64,000 nt of DNA from Barnesiella sp. An55 (GTDB lineage: Bacteria; Bacteroidota; Bacteroidia; Bacteroidales; Barnesiellaceae). The position numbers and the translations under genes are program-made. How positions within the stretch are numbered: the stretch's first letter is position 1; every line of letters starts with the position of its first letter. The DNA is taken from the NCBI RefSeq assembly GCF_002161555.1, contig NZ_NFHZ01000005.1:124001-188000 (forward strand). The letters are read 5' to 3'. The notes beneath the pieces were generated by a model. That model made no database searches. It saw only the letters and a list, made by a program, of their open reading frames with translations, and was not told where the DNA came from. Of the stretch, positions 1 to 8,090 are shown one piece after another.

Positions 1-435
1 CGTCTGGCCAAGGAGTATCCCAACATCGTGGCTATCAAGGAGGCATCGGGCAACATCACCCAGATGGATGATATCATCAAGAACAAGCCGGCCGACTTCA
101 TGGTTATCTCGGGCGACGACGGCATCACTTTCCCGCTGCTCACGCTGGGGGCTGTCGGGGTCATCTCGGTAATCGGCAACGCTTTTCCCAAGGAGTTCAG
201 CAAGATGGTACGCCTGGCACTCAACGGCGATTTCAAGAATGCCCTGCCCATACACCACCGCTTCACCGAACTCTTCAGCCTGCTCTTTGTCGATGGCAAC
301 CCCGCCGGTGTGAAATGTCTGCTCAACGCCATGGGCTACATCGAGAACAAACTGCGTCTGCCGCTCGTGCCTACGTGCATCACCACTTACGAAAAGATAC
401 GCGCCGTATTGCAAAGTCTGCACTACATTCCCTGA
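1..435 (+). CDS. dapA: 4-hydroxy-tetrahydrodipicolinate synthase, 3' part
   Basis: The reading frame is open from base 1, so the 5' half lies outside the window. DapA condenses pyruvate with aspartate semialdehyde in the lysine and diaminopimelate pathway in the cytoplasm. The visible part contains the KEASGN motif near residue 14 of the fragment; its lysine is the Schiff-base lysine of the family (the E. coli equivalent is Lys161 in IKEATGN). After this come the GDD and GAVGVISV segments of the last barrel strands, and the C-terminal helices end normally at a TGA (433-435). Two hairpin terminators follow directly. About half of the usual 295 residues are seen. Identification is firm from motif order. 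Confidence 0.93.
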   Translation, partial: RLAKEYPNIVAIKEASGNITQMDDIIKNKPADFMVISGDDGITFPLLTLGAVGVISVIGNAFPKEFSKMVRLALNGDFKNALPIHHRFTELFSLLFVDGNPAGVKCLLNAMGYIENKLRLPLVPTCITTYEKIRAVLQSLHYIP

Positions 436-445
436 CGCAGGGGCG

Positions 446-466
446 GGGGCGAACAGCCCCGTTTTT
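446..466 (+). terminator. Short hairpin after dapA
   Basis: GGGGC (446-450) pairs with GCCCC (456-460) around a five-base loop and is followed by GTTTTT. It lies 10 bases after the dapA stop. It is short and G+C rich, and probably acts with the stronger hairpin downstream. Confidence 0.5.
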
Positions 467-513
467 CCCCGGCGATGGGGAGATGACAATGAATTTGTAT
501 TTCCTTTATATAG

Positions 514-546
514 AAAGCGCAACCCACAGCGGGTTGCGCTTTTTTT
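514..546 (+). terminator. Strong rho-independent terminator of dapA
   Basis: A perfect 12-base stem, AAAGCGCAACCC (514-525) with GGGTTGCGCTTT (531-542), has a five-base loop and is followed by an unbroken T run to 546. It closes the dapA transcription unit. Confidence 0.9.
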
Positions 547-742
547 GTGGAGGATTTCTCTATATGGAGATTCTTTATATAAACGAGTATTCAAGGAAGC
601 AACGGGTGGTTTCCTTGCTCCATTGGCGTGAAGTTTATTAATGACATATAGTTCGCTATTGATCTAAACTTGCATTGAATATATACTAAATATATTGTTT
701 TTGTAAAAATAAGAGTAGTGAATAATATTTATTTGTGCATTA

Positions 743-774
743 TTTGTGTAAATAGGCAATATTTTATATATTTG
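743..774 (+). promoter_or_regulatory. Bacteroidota-type promoter for the ATPase gene
   Basis: TTTG at 743-746, a 20-base spacer, and TATATTTG at 767-774 match the Bacteroidota -33/-7 consensus exactly. The ATG at 797 then has a leader of roughly 15 bases. Confidence 0.75.
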
Positions 775-796
775 TAAATATTGAAATGCAAGATAT

Positions 797-2242
797 ATGA
801 GTGCCGTGAATTCTGTTATTGAAGAGGAAATCCAGAAACGTATGGTGGTTGATAATCCTTGGTGGGAATTTGGAAGTATAGATGAGGATTTTATTCAACT
901 CCCACGCCGAGCATATTTGGATGACTTTTATGAATTGGTGACAGACTTGTCTGTAAGACGAGCCGTTATATTGATGGGTCCACGACGTGTTGGAAAAACG
1001 GTTATGATCTATCACGCTATAGATCGATTGATTTCTTCGGGTGTTAATCCTAAGAAAATTATTTATGTATCGGTAGATACACCTATCTATAATAATATTT
1101 CTTTGGAAGATCTCTTCTCTCTTTCCAGAAAAGCTCTCAAGAATGAAGAAGATTATGCCGGATATTATGTGTTTTTCGATGAAATACAATATCTCAAGAA
1201 CTGGGAAGTGCATTTAAAATCGATGGTCGATACATTCCGTTCATCTCGTTTTGTAGCCTCTGGTTCTGCTGCCGCTGCTTTGAAAATGAAAAGCATTGAG
1301 AGTGGGGCCGGTAGGTTTAGTGATTTCTTGTTACCCCCGTTAACATTTTATGAGTATATACAATTCAAGCAACTGGATTCACTGGTAGTGAAGAGTAGCA
1401 ATGGCATATCTCCGTATGATACGATTAATATTGATGCTCTTAATAGGCATTTTATTGAATATATCAATTTTGGCGGTTATCCTGAGGTTGTTTTCTCGGA
1501 GACTATTCGTCGTAATCCCGGGCGATATATTAAAAACGATATTATCGATAAAGTCTTGTTGCGCGATCTCCCTAGCCTTTATGGAATATCAGATATTCAG
1601 GAACTTAATAAGTTGTTTGTGCACATAGCTTTTCGTTCCGGGAACGAATTTTCATACGAATCGCTTTCTACGGAGGCTGGTATTAGGAAAGAAACAATAA
1701 AAAAGTATCTCGAATATCTCGAGGCTGCTTTTTTGATAAAGGTCGTGAATCGTATAGATCAGAATGCAAAGCGTATGCAGCGTGTTACATCTTTCAAGAT
1801 ATATCTTACCAACCCTTCGTTGCGCAGTGCCTTGTTCACCCCGATAAGTGAAGGCGATGAGGTTATGGGGAGTATGGTGGAGACTACGGTCTTTTCTCAA
1901 TGGATTCAAGGAGGAAAGACAGACTTCTTTTATGCGAATTGGGCGAAAGGTCGCCGCAAAGGTGAAGTGGATATTGTATGGGTGGATGTGGCAACGCAGA
2001 AAGCTATATCGGTTGCTGAAATAAAATGGACCGACCGTTTTGTTGAAAATCCTTCTGAATTAAAATCTCTTTACTCGTTTTTATCGTTGAACCCGACGGT
2101 AAAAAAGATCTTTGTGACATCGAAGACTCGTTTTGGAACATACGATATTTCAGAGGGAAAAATAATGTTTATACCTGTTGCCATCTATTCATATTGGATT
2201 TCAAACTTTCTTTATCACTCAAAACGAGTGGAAAATACATGA
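797..2242 (+). CDS. AAA family ATPase with DUF4143 C-terminal region
   Basis: This 481-residue cytoplasmic ATP-binding protein belongs to the common AAA_14/DUF4143 family, whose cellular role is unknown. A Walker A motif, GPRRVGKT, is at residues 61-68, and a Walker B, VFFDEIQ, has its acidic pair at 128-129. The middle looks like a winged-helix stretch. The C-terminal part has VDIV followed by AEIKW, an arrangement of acidic residues and lysine like the PD-(D/E)XK fold reported for related ATPase families; whether it cuts DNA is not known. The gene has its own promoter and no operon partner. Its base composition is clearly richer in A+T than its neighbours, which suggests horizontal acquisition. 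It could be an accessory or defence gene, but nothing in the sequence proves that. Confidence 0.85.
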   Translation: MSAVNSVIEEEIQKRMVVDNPWWEFGSIDEDFIQLPRRAYLDDFYELVTDLSVRRAVILMGPRRVGKTVMIYHAIDRLISSGVNPKKIIYVSVDTPIYNNISLEDLFSLSRKALKNEEDYAGYYVFFDEIQYLKNWEVHLKSMVDTFRSSRFVASGSAAAALKMKSIESGAGRFSDFLLPPLTFYEYIQFKQLDSLVVKSSNGISPYDTINIDALNRHFIEYINFGGYPEVVFSETIRRNPGRYIKNDIIDKVLLRDLPSLYGISDIQELNKLFVHIAFRSGNEFSYESLSTEAGIRKETIKKYLEYLEAAFLIKVVNRIDQNAKRMQRVTSFKIYLTNPSLRSALFTPISEGDEVMGSMVETTVFSQWIQGGKTDFFYANWAKGRRKGEVDIVWVDVATQKAISVAEIKWTDRFVENPSELKSLYSFLSLNPTVKKIFVTSKTRFGTYDISEGKIMFIPVAIYSYWISNFLYHSKRVENT

Positions 2243-2610
2243 TAAAATATCATATGTAATAATAAGCTCAAAAAAAAAGCTTATTGTTACATTTCTATAT
2301 AAGCTATTGATTGTCATATAGTAATAGATGTAAAATAAGAATTTGATAGTGATTTTGATGCTTTCCTTGATTCTTAAGTTAAATCTTCTGTTATCGGTGG
2401 ATTTGTTATTTTTCTAAGGCTTTGATTAATTCTGTTTTAATGACCTGTTACCTCTACGATTTCTCTCTTGGACCGATATCTTTGGATTTGTATCGGGGGA
2501 GTGGAATGATACACCACACTGTCGAAAATCCTCCGGTAAATACCTCCTTGTTTATTTGGGTCGCTGGTGGCGATTGGGTATTTTTGTAGAGAGAAAAACG
2601 AAGCGAGAAG
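2243..2610. other. Intergenic region before the nuclease-helicase
   Basis: This 368-base A+T-rich gap contains a hairpin, TAATAATAAGCT (2257-2268) with AGCTTATTGTTA (2278-2289, one G-U pair), which may terminate the ATPase gene although it lacks a T tail. A -7-like TATCTTTG (2477-2484) sits inside an inverted repeat, CCGATA (2473-2478) and TATCGG (2491-2496), and has no matching -33 box. The best promoter of the next gene is at 2555-2586. I see no gene here. Confidence 0.6.
2555..2586 (+). promoter_or_regulatory. Bacteroidota-type promoter for the nuclease-helicase gene
   Basis: TTTG at 2555-2558, a 20-base spacer and TATTTTTG at 2579-2586 fit the -33/-7 consensus. The start codon at 2611 follows after about 25 bases. 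Confidence 0.75.
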
Positions 2611-5604
2611 ATGAACCACCCCGAGAGAGAAGAAACGTATGCGTTTGACCCGTTGCGTCGCATCGGGGCCGTGGTGGTGCGTATCGACGAGTCGGGGTTG
2701 CGGGTACGTATCGACGAGCCGGACCTGCCGGCCGAGATGCGGGTACTCGTGCATCGGGTCGGGGTGAACGACGAGTTTGACGAGACACTGCGTCTGGTCG
2801 AGCCGGGGTCGCGGCTGAATCTGGTTGATGTGGCTGTGGTCGATGGCGCCTTGCTGCCGCACTACCTCATACTCGAGCCCGACTATCTGGTCGATGTGAG
2901 TGCTTTGGCCGAGTGTGTGCAGGAGTATGGGGCGGGGTGGCCGCGATACTTTTGGAACCGCATACGCCCCAAGGCAACGACCGCCTCGATACTGTTGGGT
3001 AACTCGGTGAACCTCATGTTTGACGAGTTGGTAACGGCCGACGATTGCCGGGTTGTCTCCTTCGAGTCGTTGATGCCCAAGCTGTTTGCCCGTTACCCGA
3101 TTGAGTTTGCGGCTACTTCGTCGATCGACCGCTCGTTTTTCCAGACTTTGCGCCACCAGTTCGACACGTTGCAATACCTCATGGCCACGTTGCTCCCGGC
3201 CCATGCAATTGACCGCCGCCGGGCGATGGTCGAGCCCTCGTTTGTGTGCGAGGCGCTGGGGCTGCAGGGGCGTCTCGACTTCTTGCAGCGCGACGGCGGG
3301 GTGTGTGGCATCGAGTTGAAGGCGGGGCGTCCGCCTTTTCCCGAGGAGAATTGCACGAAGATTGCTCCTTCGCACCGGGTACAGTCGGTGCTGTATCAAC
3401 TGATGATGCAGAGCGTGCTGGGAGTGCGTCTCGATGAGCAACGCTTCTATCTGCTTTATGCCCGCAGTCGCTATCCCGACGGACTGTTGCGACCGGTGAA
3501 GGCTACCCCCGGCGAGTTGCGCGCTATCCTGAACCTGCGCAACAAAATCGTGGCGGTGGAGCGCGATGTGGCCCGCTACGGCGCCGTGCAGGCCGAGTGG
3601 CTCACGAGTCAGTTGAGTGTCGAGAATCTCATTCCCCGGCCCAGCCGGTTTACCGAACATTATATCCGCCCCGAGATTCAGCAGGGGCGTGCCCGCCTCG
3701 AACGCCGTGCCGACAATCGGTTGGCTTTGAACTATTTCTATCGCTTCTATGCCTTTACAGCCCGTGAGCACTACCTGTCGAAGGTGGGTTATGCCTCGGG
3801 CTCGGGTATCTCGGGGGCGGCATCGCTGTGGCGTATGTCGCGCAGCGAGAAGGAGCGGGAGGGGTATATGTTCACTGGCTTGCGGCTGGTGCGCAACGAT
3901 GCGGCGGCCGAGACTCCCGAGGTGGAGTTTGCCCTCTCGGGCGAACGGCTGTTGCCCGATTTCAGGGAGGGCGATATCGTGCTCTTCTACCGTTGCGACA
4001 GGGAGGCCGATCAGGTATCGACCTGCCAGATTTTCAGGGCTACGCTTGCCTCGCTTACCCCCGAACGCGTCGTGCTGCGCCTGCGCGACAGCCAACTTTT
4101 TGCCGAGGCATTGCCCCCCGATTCGCTCTATGCCATCGAGCACGACTATGTCGATTCTTCCTTTTCTACGCAATACAAGGGGCTCTATACCCTGTTGGGG
4201 GCTTCGCTGCACCGGCGGGGGCTGCTCACGGGAGACCCCGATGAGAGGCCGCAGAGCAACCCGCTGCGTCGGCCGACCTATACCTACGACAATGACCACC
4301 TGTTGCGCATCCTTACCAAGTCGGTGCAGGCCGATGACTACTTTCTGCTGGTGGGCCCACCGGGCACGGGAAAGACTTCGATGGCTCTGCGTCACATGGT
4401 GCGGGAGTTCATGGCGATTGACGATTGCCAGATTCTGCTGATGGCCTATACCAACCGGGCGGTGGACGAGATTTGCGACAAGCTCGACTCGATTGACGAG
4501 GTCGATGATTACATACGGGTGGGACAACCTCTCTCGTGCGATGCCGCTTATCGACCGCATCTGTTGGCCGAGCGCATGAAATCGTGCCGCAATCGCGAGG
4601 AGGTGTGTCGCGCTATCGGCGACTGTCGCATCTTCGTGGCTACCCTCTCGTCGCTGGCGGGCAAAACCGAACTCTTCAGTCTCAAACGCTTTGATGTGGC
4701 TATCATCGATGAGGCTTCGCAGATACTCGAGCCCCAACTCGTGGGGGTACTCTCGGCGACGACGCCTACCGGGCGCGATGCCATAGGCAAGTTCATCCTG
4801 ATAGGCGATCACAAGCAGTTGCCCGCTATCGTGGTGGAGCCGCCCGAAGAGTCGGTCATTACCGACGGGCAGTTGCGGGCGGCCGGTTTCACCGATTGCA
4901 GGGTATCGCTCTTTGAGCGCCTCTACCGCTCGTTGCCCGAGGGGTCGCCTTTTGCCGACATGCTCGATTGCCAGTGGCGCATGCACCCCGATATTGCCAC
5001 CTTTGCCAACCGTTATTTCTATCAGGGGGTGCTGCGCAACGGTACGGCTTCGCACCAGGTATCGCCCTTGCCGTTTGCGATTCGGGGCAACGACGAGTGG
5101 GAGCAGTTTGTGGCAACGCGGCGATTGGCCTTCCTGCCTACGACGATGGTTTGTGCCGGTAAGAAATACAACGACGAGGAGGCTCGCAAGGTGGCCGAGA
5201 TGGTCAATGCCCTCTATCGGTTGTATGAACGCAACGGGCTTGAGTTCGGCAGGCAGTCGGTCGGCATCATCACCCCCTATCGGCATCAGATAGCCCGTAT
5301 CCGCCAGGAGCTCGACCGGGCCCATAACCCGGCTTTCGAGGCGATACGCATCGATACGGTCGAGCGGTTCCAGGGATCGCAGAGCGACTGCATCATCTAT
5401 TCGTTTTCGGTGAACGACGAGCAGCAGCTCGAGTGGTTGCCCAGCTATACCGAAGAGGCGGGGCAGCTCATCGACCGCAAACTGAATGTGGCACTCACCC
5501 GGGCCCGTTGTCAGTTGTTCGTGTTGGGCAATGAGCAACTGTTGTCCCGGAATCCCATATACCTGCAACTGGTCGAATATCTGAGAAATGCTCCCGATAA
5601 ATAG
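2611..5604 (+). CDS. Dna2-like nuclease-superfamily 1 helicase fusion
   Basis: The 997-residue protein joins a RecB/Cas4/Dna2-type nuclease to a superfamily 1 helicase. The nuclease signature is GRLD (Asp223) followed by ELK (Glu235, Lys237), the PD-(D/E)XK pattern. The helicase has Walker A GPPGTGKT (582-589), a DEAS box (Asp700-Ser703), GDHKQLP from 732, and later the VERFQGSQ and LTRAR motifs, in the usual SF1 order with AAA_11/AAA_12-like halves. It probably processes DNA ends or flaps. The gene stands alone with its own promoter and a strong terminator. Such stand-alone fusions occur in many Bacteroidota, sometimes near defence genes, but no other defence gene is recognisable here. I could not assign the four cysteines that would mark an Fe-S cluster. 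A long antisense frame across this gene is a composition artefact. Confidence 0.85.
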   Translation: MNHPEREETYAFDPLRRIGAVVVRIDESGLRVRIDEPDLPAEMRVLVHRVGVNDEFDETLRLVEPGSRLNLVDVAVVDGALLPHYLILEPDYLVDVSALAECVQEYGAGWPRYFWNRIRPKATTASILLGNSVNLMFDELVTADDCRVVSFESLMPKLFARYPIEFAATSSIDRSFFQTLRHQFDTLQYLMATLLPAHAIDRRRAMVEPSFVCEALGLQGRLDFLQRDGGVCGIELKAGRPPFPEENCTKIAPSHRVQSVLYQLMMQSVLGVRLDEQRFYLLYARSRYPDGLLRPVKATPGELRAILNLRNKIVAVERDVARYGAVQAEWLTSQLSVENLIPRPSRFTEHYIRPEIQQGRARLERRADNRLALNYFYRFYAFTAREHYLSKVGYASGSGISGAASLWRMSRSEKEREGYMFTGLRLVRNDAAAETPEVEFALSGERLLPDFREGDIVLFYRCDREADQVSTCQIFRATLASLTPERVVLRLRDSQLFAEALPPDSLYAIEHDYVDSSFSTQYKGLYTLLGASLHRRGLLTGDPDERPQSNPLRRPTYTYDNDHLLRILTKSVQADDYFLLVGPPGTGKTSMALRHMVREFMAIDDCQILLMAYTNRAVDEICDKLDSIDEVDDYIRVGQPLSCDAAYRPHLLAERMKSCRNREEVCRAIGDCRIFVATLSSLAGKTELFSLKRFDVAIIDEASQILEPQLVGVLSATTPTGRDAIGKFILIGDHKQLPAIVVEPPEESVITDGQLRAAGFTDCRVSLFERLYRSLPEGSPFADMLDCQWRMHPDIATFANRYFYQGVLRNGTASHQVSPLPFAIRGNDEWEQFVATRRLAFLPTTMVCAGKKYNDEEARKVAEMVNALYRLYERNGLEFGRQSVGIITPYRHQIARIRQELDRAHNPAFEAIRIDTVERFQGSQSDCIIYSFSVNDEQQLEWLPSYTEEAGQLIDRKLNVALTRARCQLFVLGNEQLLSRNPIYLQLVEYLRNAPDK

Positions 5605-5618
5605 AGGGTTAAAATAAG

Positions 5619-5654
5619 AAAGACCGATTGGGCTCGTGCCAACCGGTCTTTTTT
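5619..5654 (+). terminator. Terminator after the nuclease-helicase
   Basis: AAAGACCG (5619-5626) plus TTGG pair with CCAA plus CGGTCTTT (5644-5651), leaving one mismatch, and a T run continues to 5654. The opposite side is also A/T rich, so it may stop the converging lipoprotein gene too. Confidence 0.85.
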
Positions 5655-5688
5655 GTATCGGGAAAGAATCAATCGTTCAACTCGTATT

Positions 5689-6105
5689 CTAATTGAGAGG
5701 ATTGGCGCTCAGGCTCAGGGCTAACGTGCCTCCGGTATATGAGACAGAGACCGTTAATTGATATTCGGTCGTGGTTTTCTTATAGATGCCATACCCGTTT
5801 TCATCCACAAATCCGGCGGCTGTCAGTTTGTCGCAATAGTTGGTCTTAAGCGACTCTTCGCAGTTATAGTCCATGATGATGTATTGCAACATGCCCATCG
5901 TTTCGCTGTACCGGTGGTTCTCCAGCTCTCCGTCGTATGCCGGGAAATTGGCCAGAAACGGATATTTCTCTACCTCCGACGCCCAGGTCGTTTGGGACAA
6001 TTGTCCCCCCAGTGTCGTATCGTCGTCTTTACTCTTGTCGTCGCAGCCGATTACTGCCAGCATCAGCAGCAGTAGGGGGCATAGCCATAAAATCTTTTTC
6101 ATCAT
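5689..6105 (-). CDS. Small lipoprotein of unknown function
   Basis: The 138-residue protein starts with a lipoprotein signal peptide (MMKKILWLCPLL...) ending in the lipobox VIGC; the mature protein would begin at that cysteine, followed by an acidic linker rich in Asp and Lys. No catalytic motif is visible. Two further cysteines (in NCEE and NYCD) could form a disulfide. It lies 21 bases downstream of the protease-barrel gene on the same strand, so the two are probably co-transcribed and may work together at the outer membrane. I do not recognise the family. Confidence 0.8.
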   Translation of the reverse strand: MMKKILWLCPLLLLMLAVIGCDDKSKDDDTTLGGQLSQTTWASEVEKYPFLANFPAYDGELENHRYSETMGMLQYIIMDYNCEESLKTNYCDKLTAAGFVDENGYGIYKKTTTEYQLTVSVSYTGGTLALSLSANPLN

Positions 6106-6126
6106 TGTTGGGGTAAATATGGTTGG

Positions 6127-7824
6127 TTAAAAACTTACGCCTATCGAGAGGGCCAAACCCGAGAGCATTTTTGACTTCAGTCGGTACTCCTGGTCGTCAA
6201 ACGGTTTCAGCTTCTTGCCCAGGTAGCCGATGTTGGCAAATACATAGTTCTGGTATCCAAATTTGTAGGCTACCTCTACACCGGCACCGAAACCGTAGTT
6301 GATTCCGCTCAGGTCGGACCCGAAGTAGAGACCGCCCAACACCTTGGCATAGGGCACGAGATAGATAGGACCGCATTTGACAGGCAGCTGTCCACCGAGA
6401 TTGAAGTCGATGTCGAATATGTTTTTGGGATACTCTCTCACGACTTCGGTCAAGTTTTCCCATTCAAGCTTCTCGGTATTGACTTTCAAGAGCGAGGCCG
6501 AGATTTCGTAGGTCATGAAGGTGAGAATGGTGCGCTTGAACGCTACGCTGTACGACAGGTCGAACGCATCGCTGTTGAACGGGGAAATGAGGCCCACGTA
6601 TATCGAGGTGCCGAACCCGTAGCTCTTGGATATGCCGTTGGGCTCTATTTGGCTGGCTTTGACGTTTTCGGCATTGATCAACCGCCAGCGTCCTTGCTCC
6701 ATAATCCATTGGGTCAAGATGGGTTTGTCGCCTACGGCATAGGTGACGTCGGCCGTTTCTCGGGTTGTATCGAGATTGCTTACCCCCGAGAAGGTATAGT
6801 TCTTTCCCGAGAACTGGCGGCAGATGATATCGGCCAGTCCTATGCGGATGCCGTCCAACGGATTGCCTTGCTCGAAGCATGACTTCATGGCGTCGGTTGC
6901 TGCATCGGAGGCTGCGATGACCAGGTCGTAGAATGTGTTGGCCGAGATGTTCGAGACATATCGATATGAAACAAAGGGCATGACTGCCTGATAGGACGAC
7001 CGGGCTGCCTGGAGAAATGCATTGGCCTTGTTCTCTACTTCCGATTGGGTGAGCAGGACGCGGGAGTCGGCGGGATAGTTCTGCAGGAAATCGTCGATGG
7101 CACTCGTGGGTATGGCAAAGTTGGTATTCTCCCGGTCGGTTGCCTTCCAGGTATTGATGCCGATTACCGCAAATCCGGTGGCTGCCTGTTCGTCACGAAT
7201 GAGCAGGGGGCCGCCCGAGCTGCCGGCATCGACTTGTGCCGTGTGTTGTATCAAGGGTAGATCCTTGCCTTGGGTAAGCGATTGGACGAGGGCATTGGCG
7301 TTCGACACGATGCCTTGTCCCAATTGCCACGAAGGTTTGTCGCCCAAGGCCGGGAATCCGGCCGTAAACACGGTCATACCGTCGGCAATGGGCTGGCGGG
7401 TTATGTCGAGTGTGGGGGCCTGGGCCTCTTGCGGGAGAGCGATGAAGGCGATGTCGAACTCGTCGTGTACCCCGATTACGGGACAGTCGGCAAATCGCTT
7501 GGTGCTGTTATCGGGCAGTGAAAATTCGATATTGACAGATTCGGCCTGTTCCACCACGTGACGGTTGGTGATGATGTATAGTCGGTTGTCGCGTTTGTCG
7601 CGGTAGGCAAATCCTGTACCGAACATGTTTTTTCCATAATTCTGGAGGTTGTCGGCAGCCGAATAGAATCCGTCGCTGCGGAGCGATTTGCTGAAATCGG
7701 CAAGGAAGGCCTGGGTTGTTTCACTGAGGTTGGGCCGTACGATGGCAACCGTCTCTCGAAGGTTTTGAGCCGAGGCTATGAAAATCGTAGTCAATGCCAA
7801 AAGAGTGAGAATCTGTTTTTTCAT
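6127..7824 (-). CDS. Secreted trypsin-like serine protease with C-terminal barrel-like region
   Basis: The 565-residue protein has a signal peptide (about 1-19, cleaved after ASA). A chymotrypsin-fold protease follows: His89 in TNRHVV, Asp124 in FDIAFIAL and Ser203 in GSSGGPL form the triad, as in HtrA/S1C proteases. No PDZ domain follows. After a linker (about 250-390), the last 160 residues alternate aromatic and small residues like membrane strands and end in SIGVSF, a terminal Phe typical of outer-membrane barrels. I infer a protease anchored by, or assembled with, an outer-membrane barrel; the barrel is not certain. The lipoprotein gene follows in the same operon, and a -7 box TATCTTTG lies about 40 bases upstream. 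Confidence 0.82.
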   Translation of the reverse strand: MKKQILTLLALTTIFIASAQNLRETVAIVRPNLSETTQAFLADFSKSLRSDGFYSAADNLQNYGKNMFGTGFAYRDKRDNRLYIITNRHVVEQAESVNIEFSLPDNSTKRFADCPVIGVHDEFDIAFIALPQEAQAPTLDITRQPIADGMTVFTAGFPALGDKPSWQLGQGIVSNANALVQSLTQGKDLPLIQHTAQVDAGSSGGPLLIRDEQAATGFAVIGINTWKATDRENTNFAIPTSAIDDFLQNYPADSRVLLTQSEVENKANAFLQAARSSYQAVMPFVSYRYVSNISANTFYDLVIAASDAATDAMKSCFEQGNPLDGIRIGLADIICRQFSGKNYTFSGVSNLDTTRETADVTYAVGDKPILTQWIMEQGRWRLINAENVKASQIEPNGISKSYGFGTSIYVGLISPFNSDAFDLSYSVAFKRTILTFMTYEISASLLKVNTEKLEWENLTEVVREYPKNIFDIDFNLGGQLPVKCGPIYLVPYAKVLGGLYFGSDLSGINYGFGAGVEVAYKFGYQNYVFANIGYLGKKLKPFDDQEYRLKSKMLSGLALSIGVSF

Positions 7825-7861
7825 GATATGTGATGTTTCTGACCTTTTTGAAAGAGATATA

Positions 7862-7894
7862 CAAAGATAGGAATTTACCGGATATAAAGGCCAA
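7862..7894 (-). promoter_or_regulatory. Probable promoter of the protease-lipoprotein operon
   Basis: Read on the minus strand, TATCTTTG (7869 to 7862) is a perfect -7 box; a partial -33 element, TTGG, lies 21 bases further up. The start codon is 38 bases downstream. Confidence 0.55.
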
Positions 7895-8010
7895 TTTTAT
7901 GGATGAATGTGCTTTTTATAATATTAAAGATGCTGTTGGAACCTGGAAATTATGGATGATAAAAAAACAAAATAGATTCAAGGCATGAAGCTGTCGGTGG
8001 GCTTGAGGTA

Positions 8011-8060
8011 TAAAAATATCCGTTTGCGACTCATCCGAGGGGGATGGATGGCAAACGGAT
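8011..8060 (-). terminator. Terminator of the metA-U32 operon
   Basis: A perfect 10-base stem, ATCCGTTTGC (8018-8027) with GCAAACGGAT (8051-8060), has a 23-base loop. On the minus strand it is followed by TATTTTTATA. It lies 30 bases after the U32 stop codon. Confidence 0.8.
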
Positions 8061-8090
8061 TGTATCTCTGAATCCGGGACCTTGCGGCGG

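Larger units (their letters stand above)
436..796. other. Intergenic region, dapA to DUF4143 ATPase
   Basis: This 361-base gap holds the two dapA terminators (446-466 and 514-546), then about 190 A+T-rich bases with no convincing reading frame, then the promoter of the next gene (743-774). The switch to A+T-rich sequence begins around 640 and continues through the next gene. Confidence 0.7.

Noticed and set aside
2473-2496. TATCTTTG inside an inverted repeat as the main promoter of the nuclease-helicase gene
   Set aside because: It lacks a -33 box, while a full-consensus promoter lies closer to the gene at 2555-2586. The inverted repeat may still be a binding site.
2437-5568. A 1043-residue open frame on the minus strand across the nuclease-helicase gene
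   Set aside because: The plus-strand protein has complete helicase and nuclease motifs. The minus frame is a mirror of its codon bias, has no recognisable domain, and runs through the next gene's promoter.
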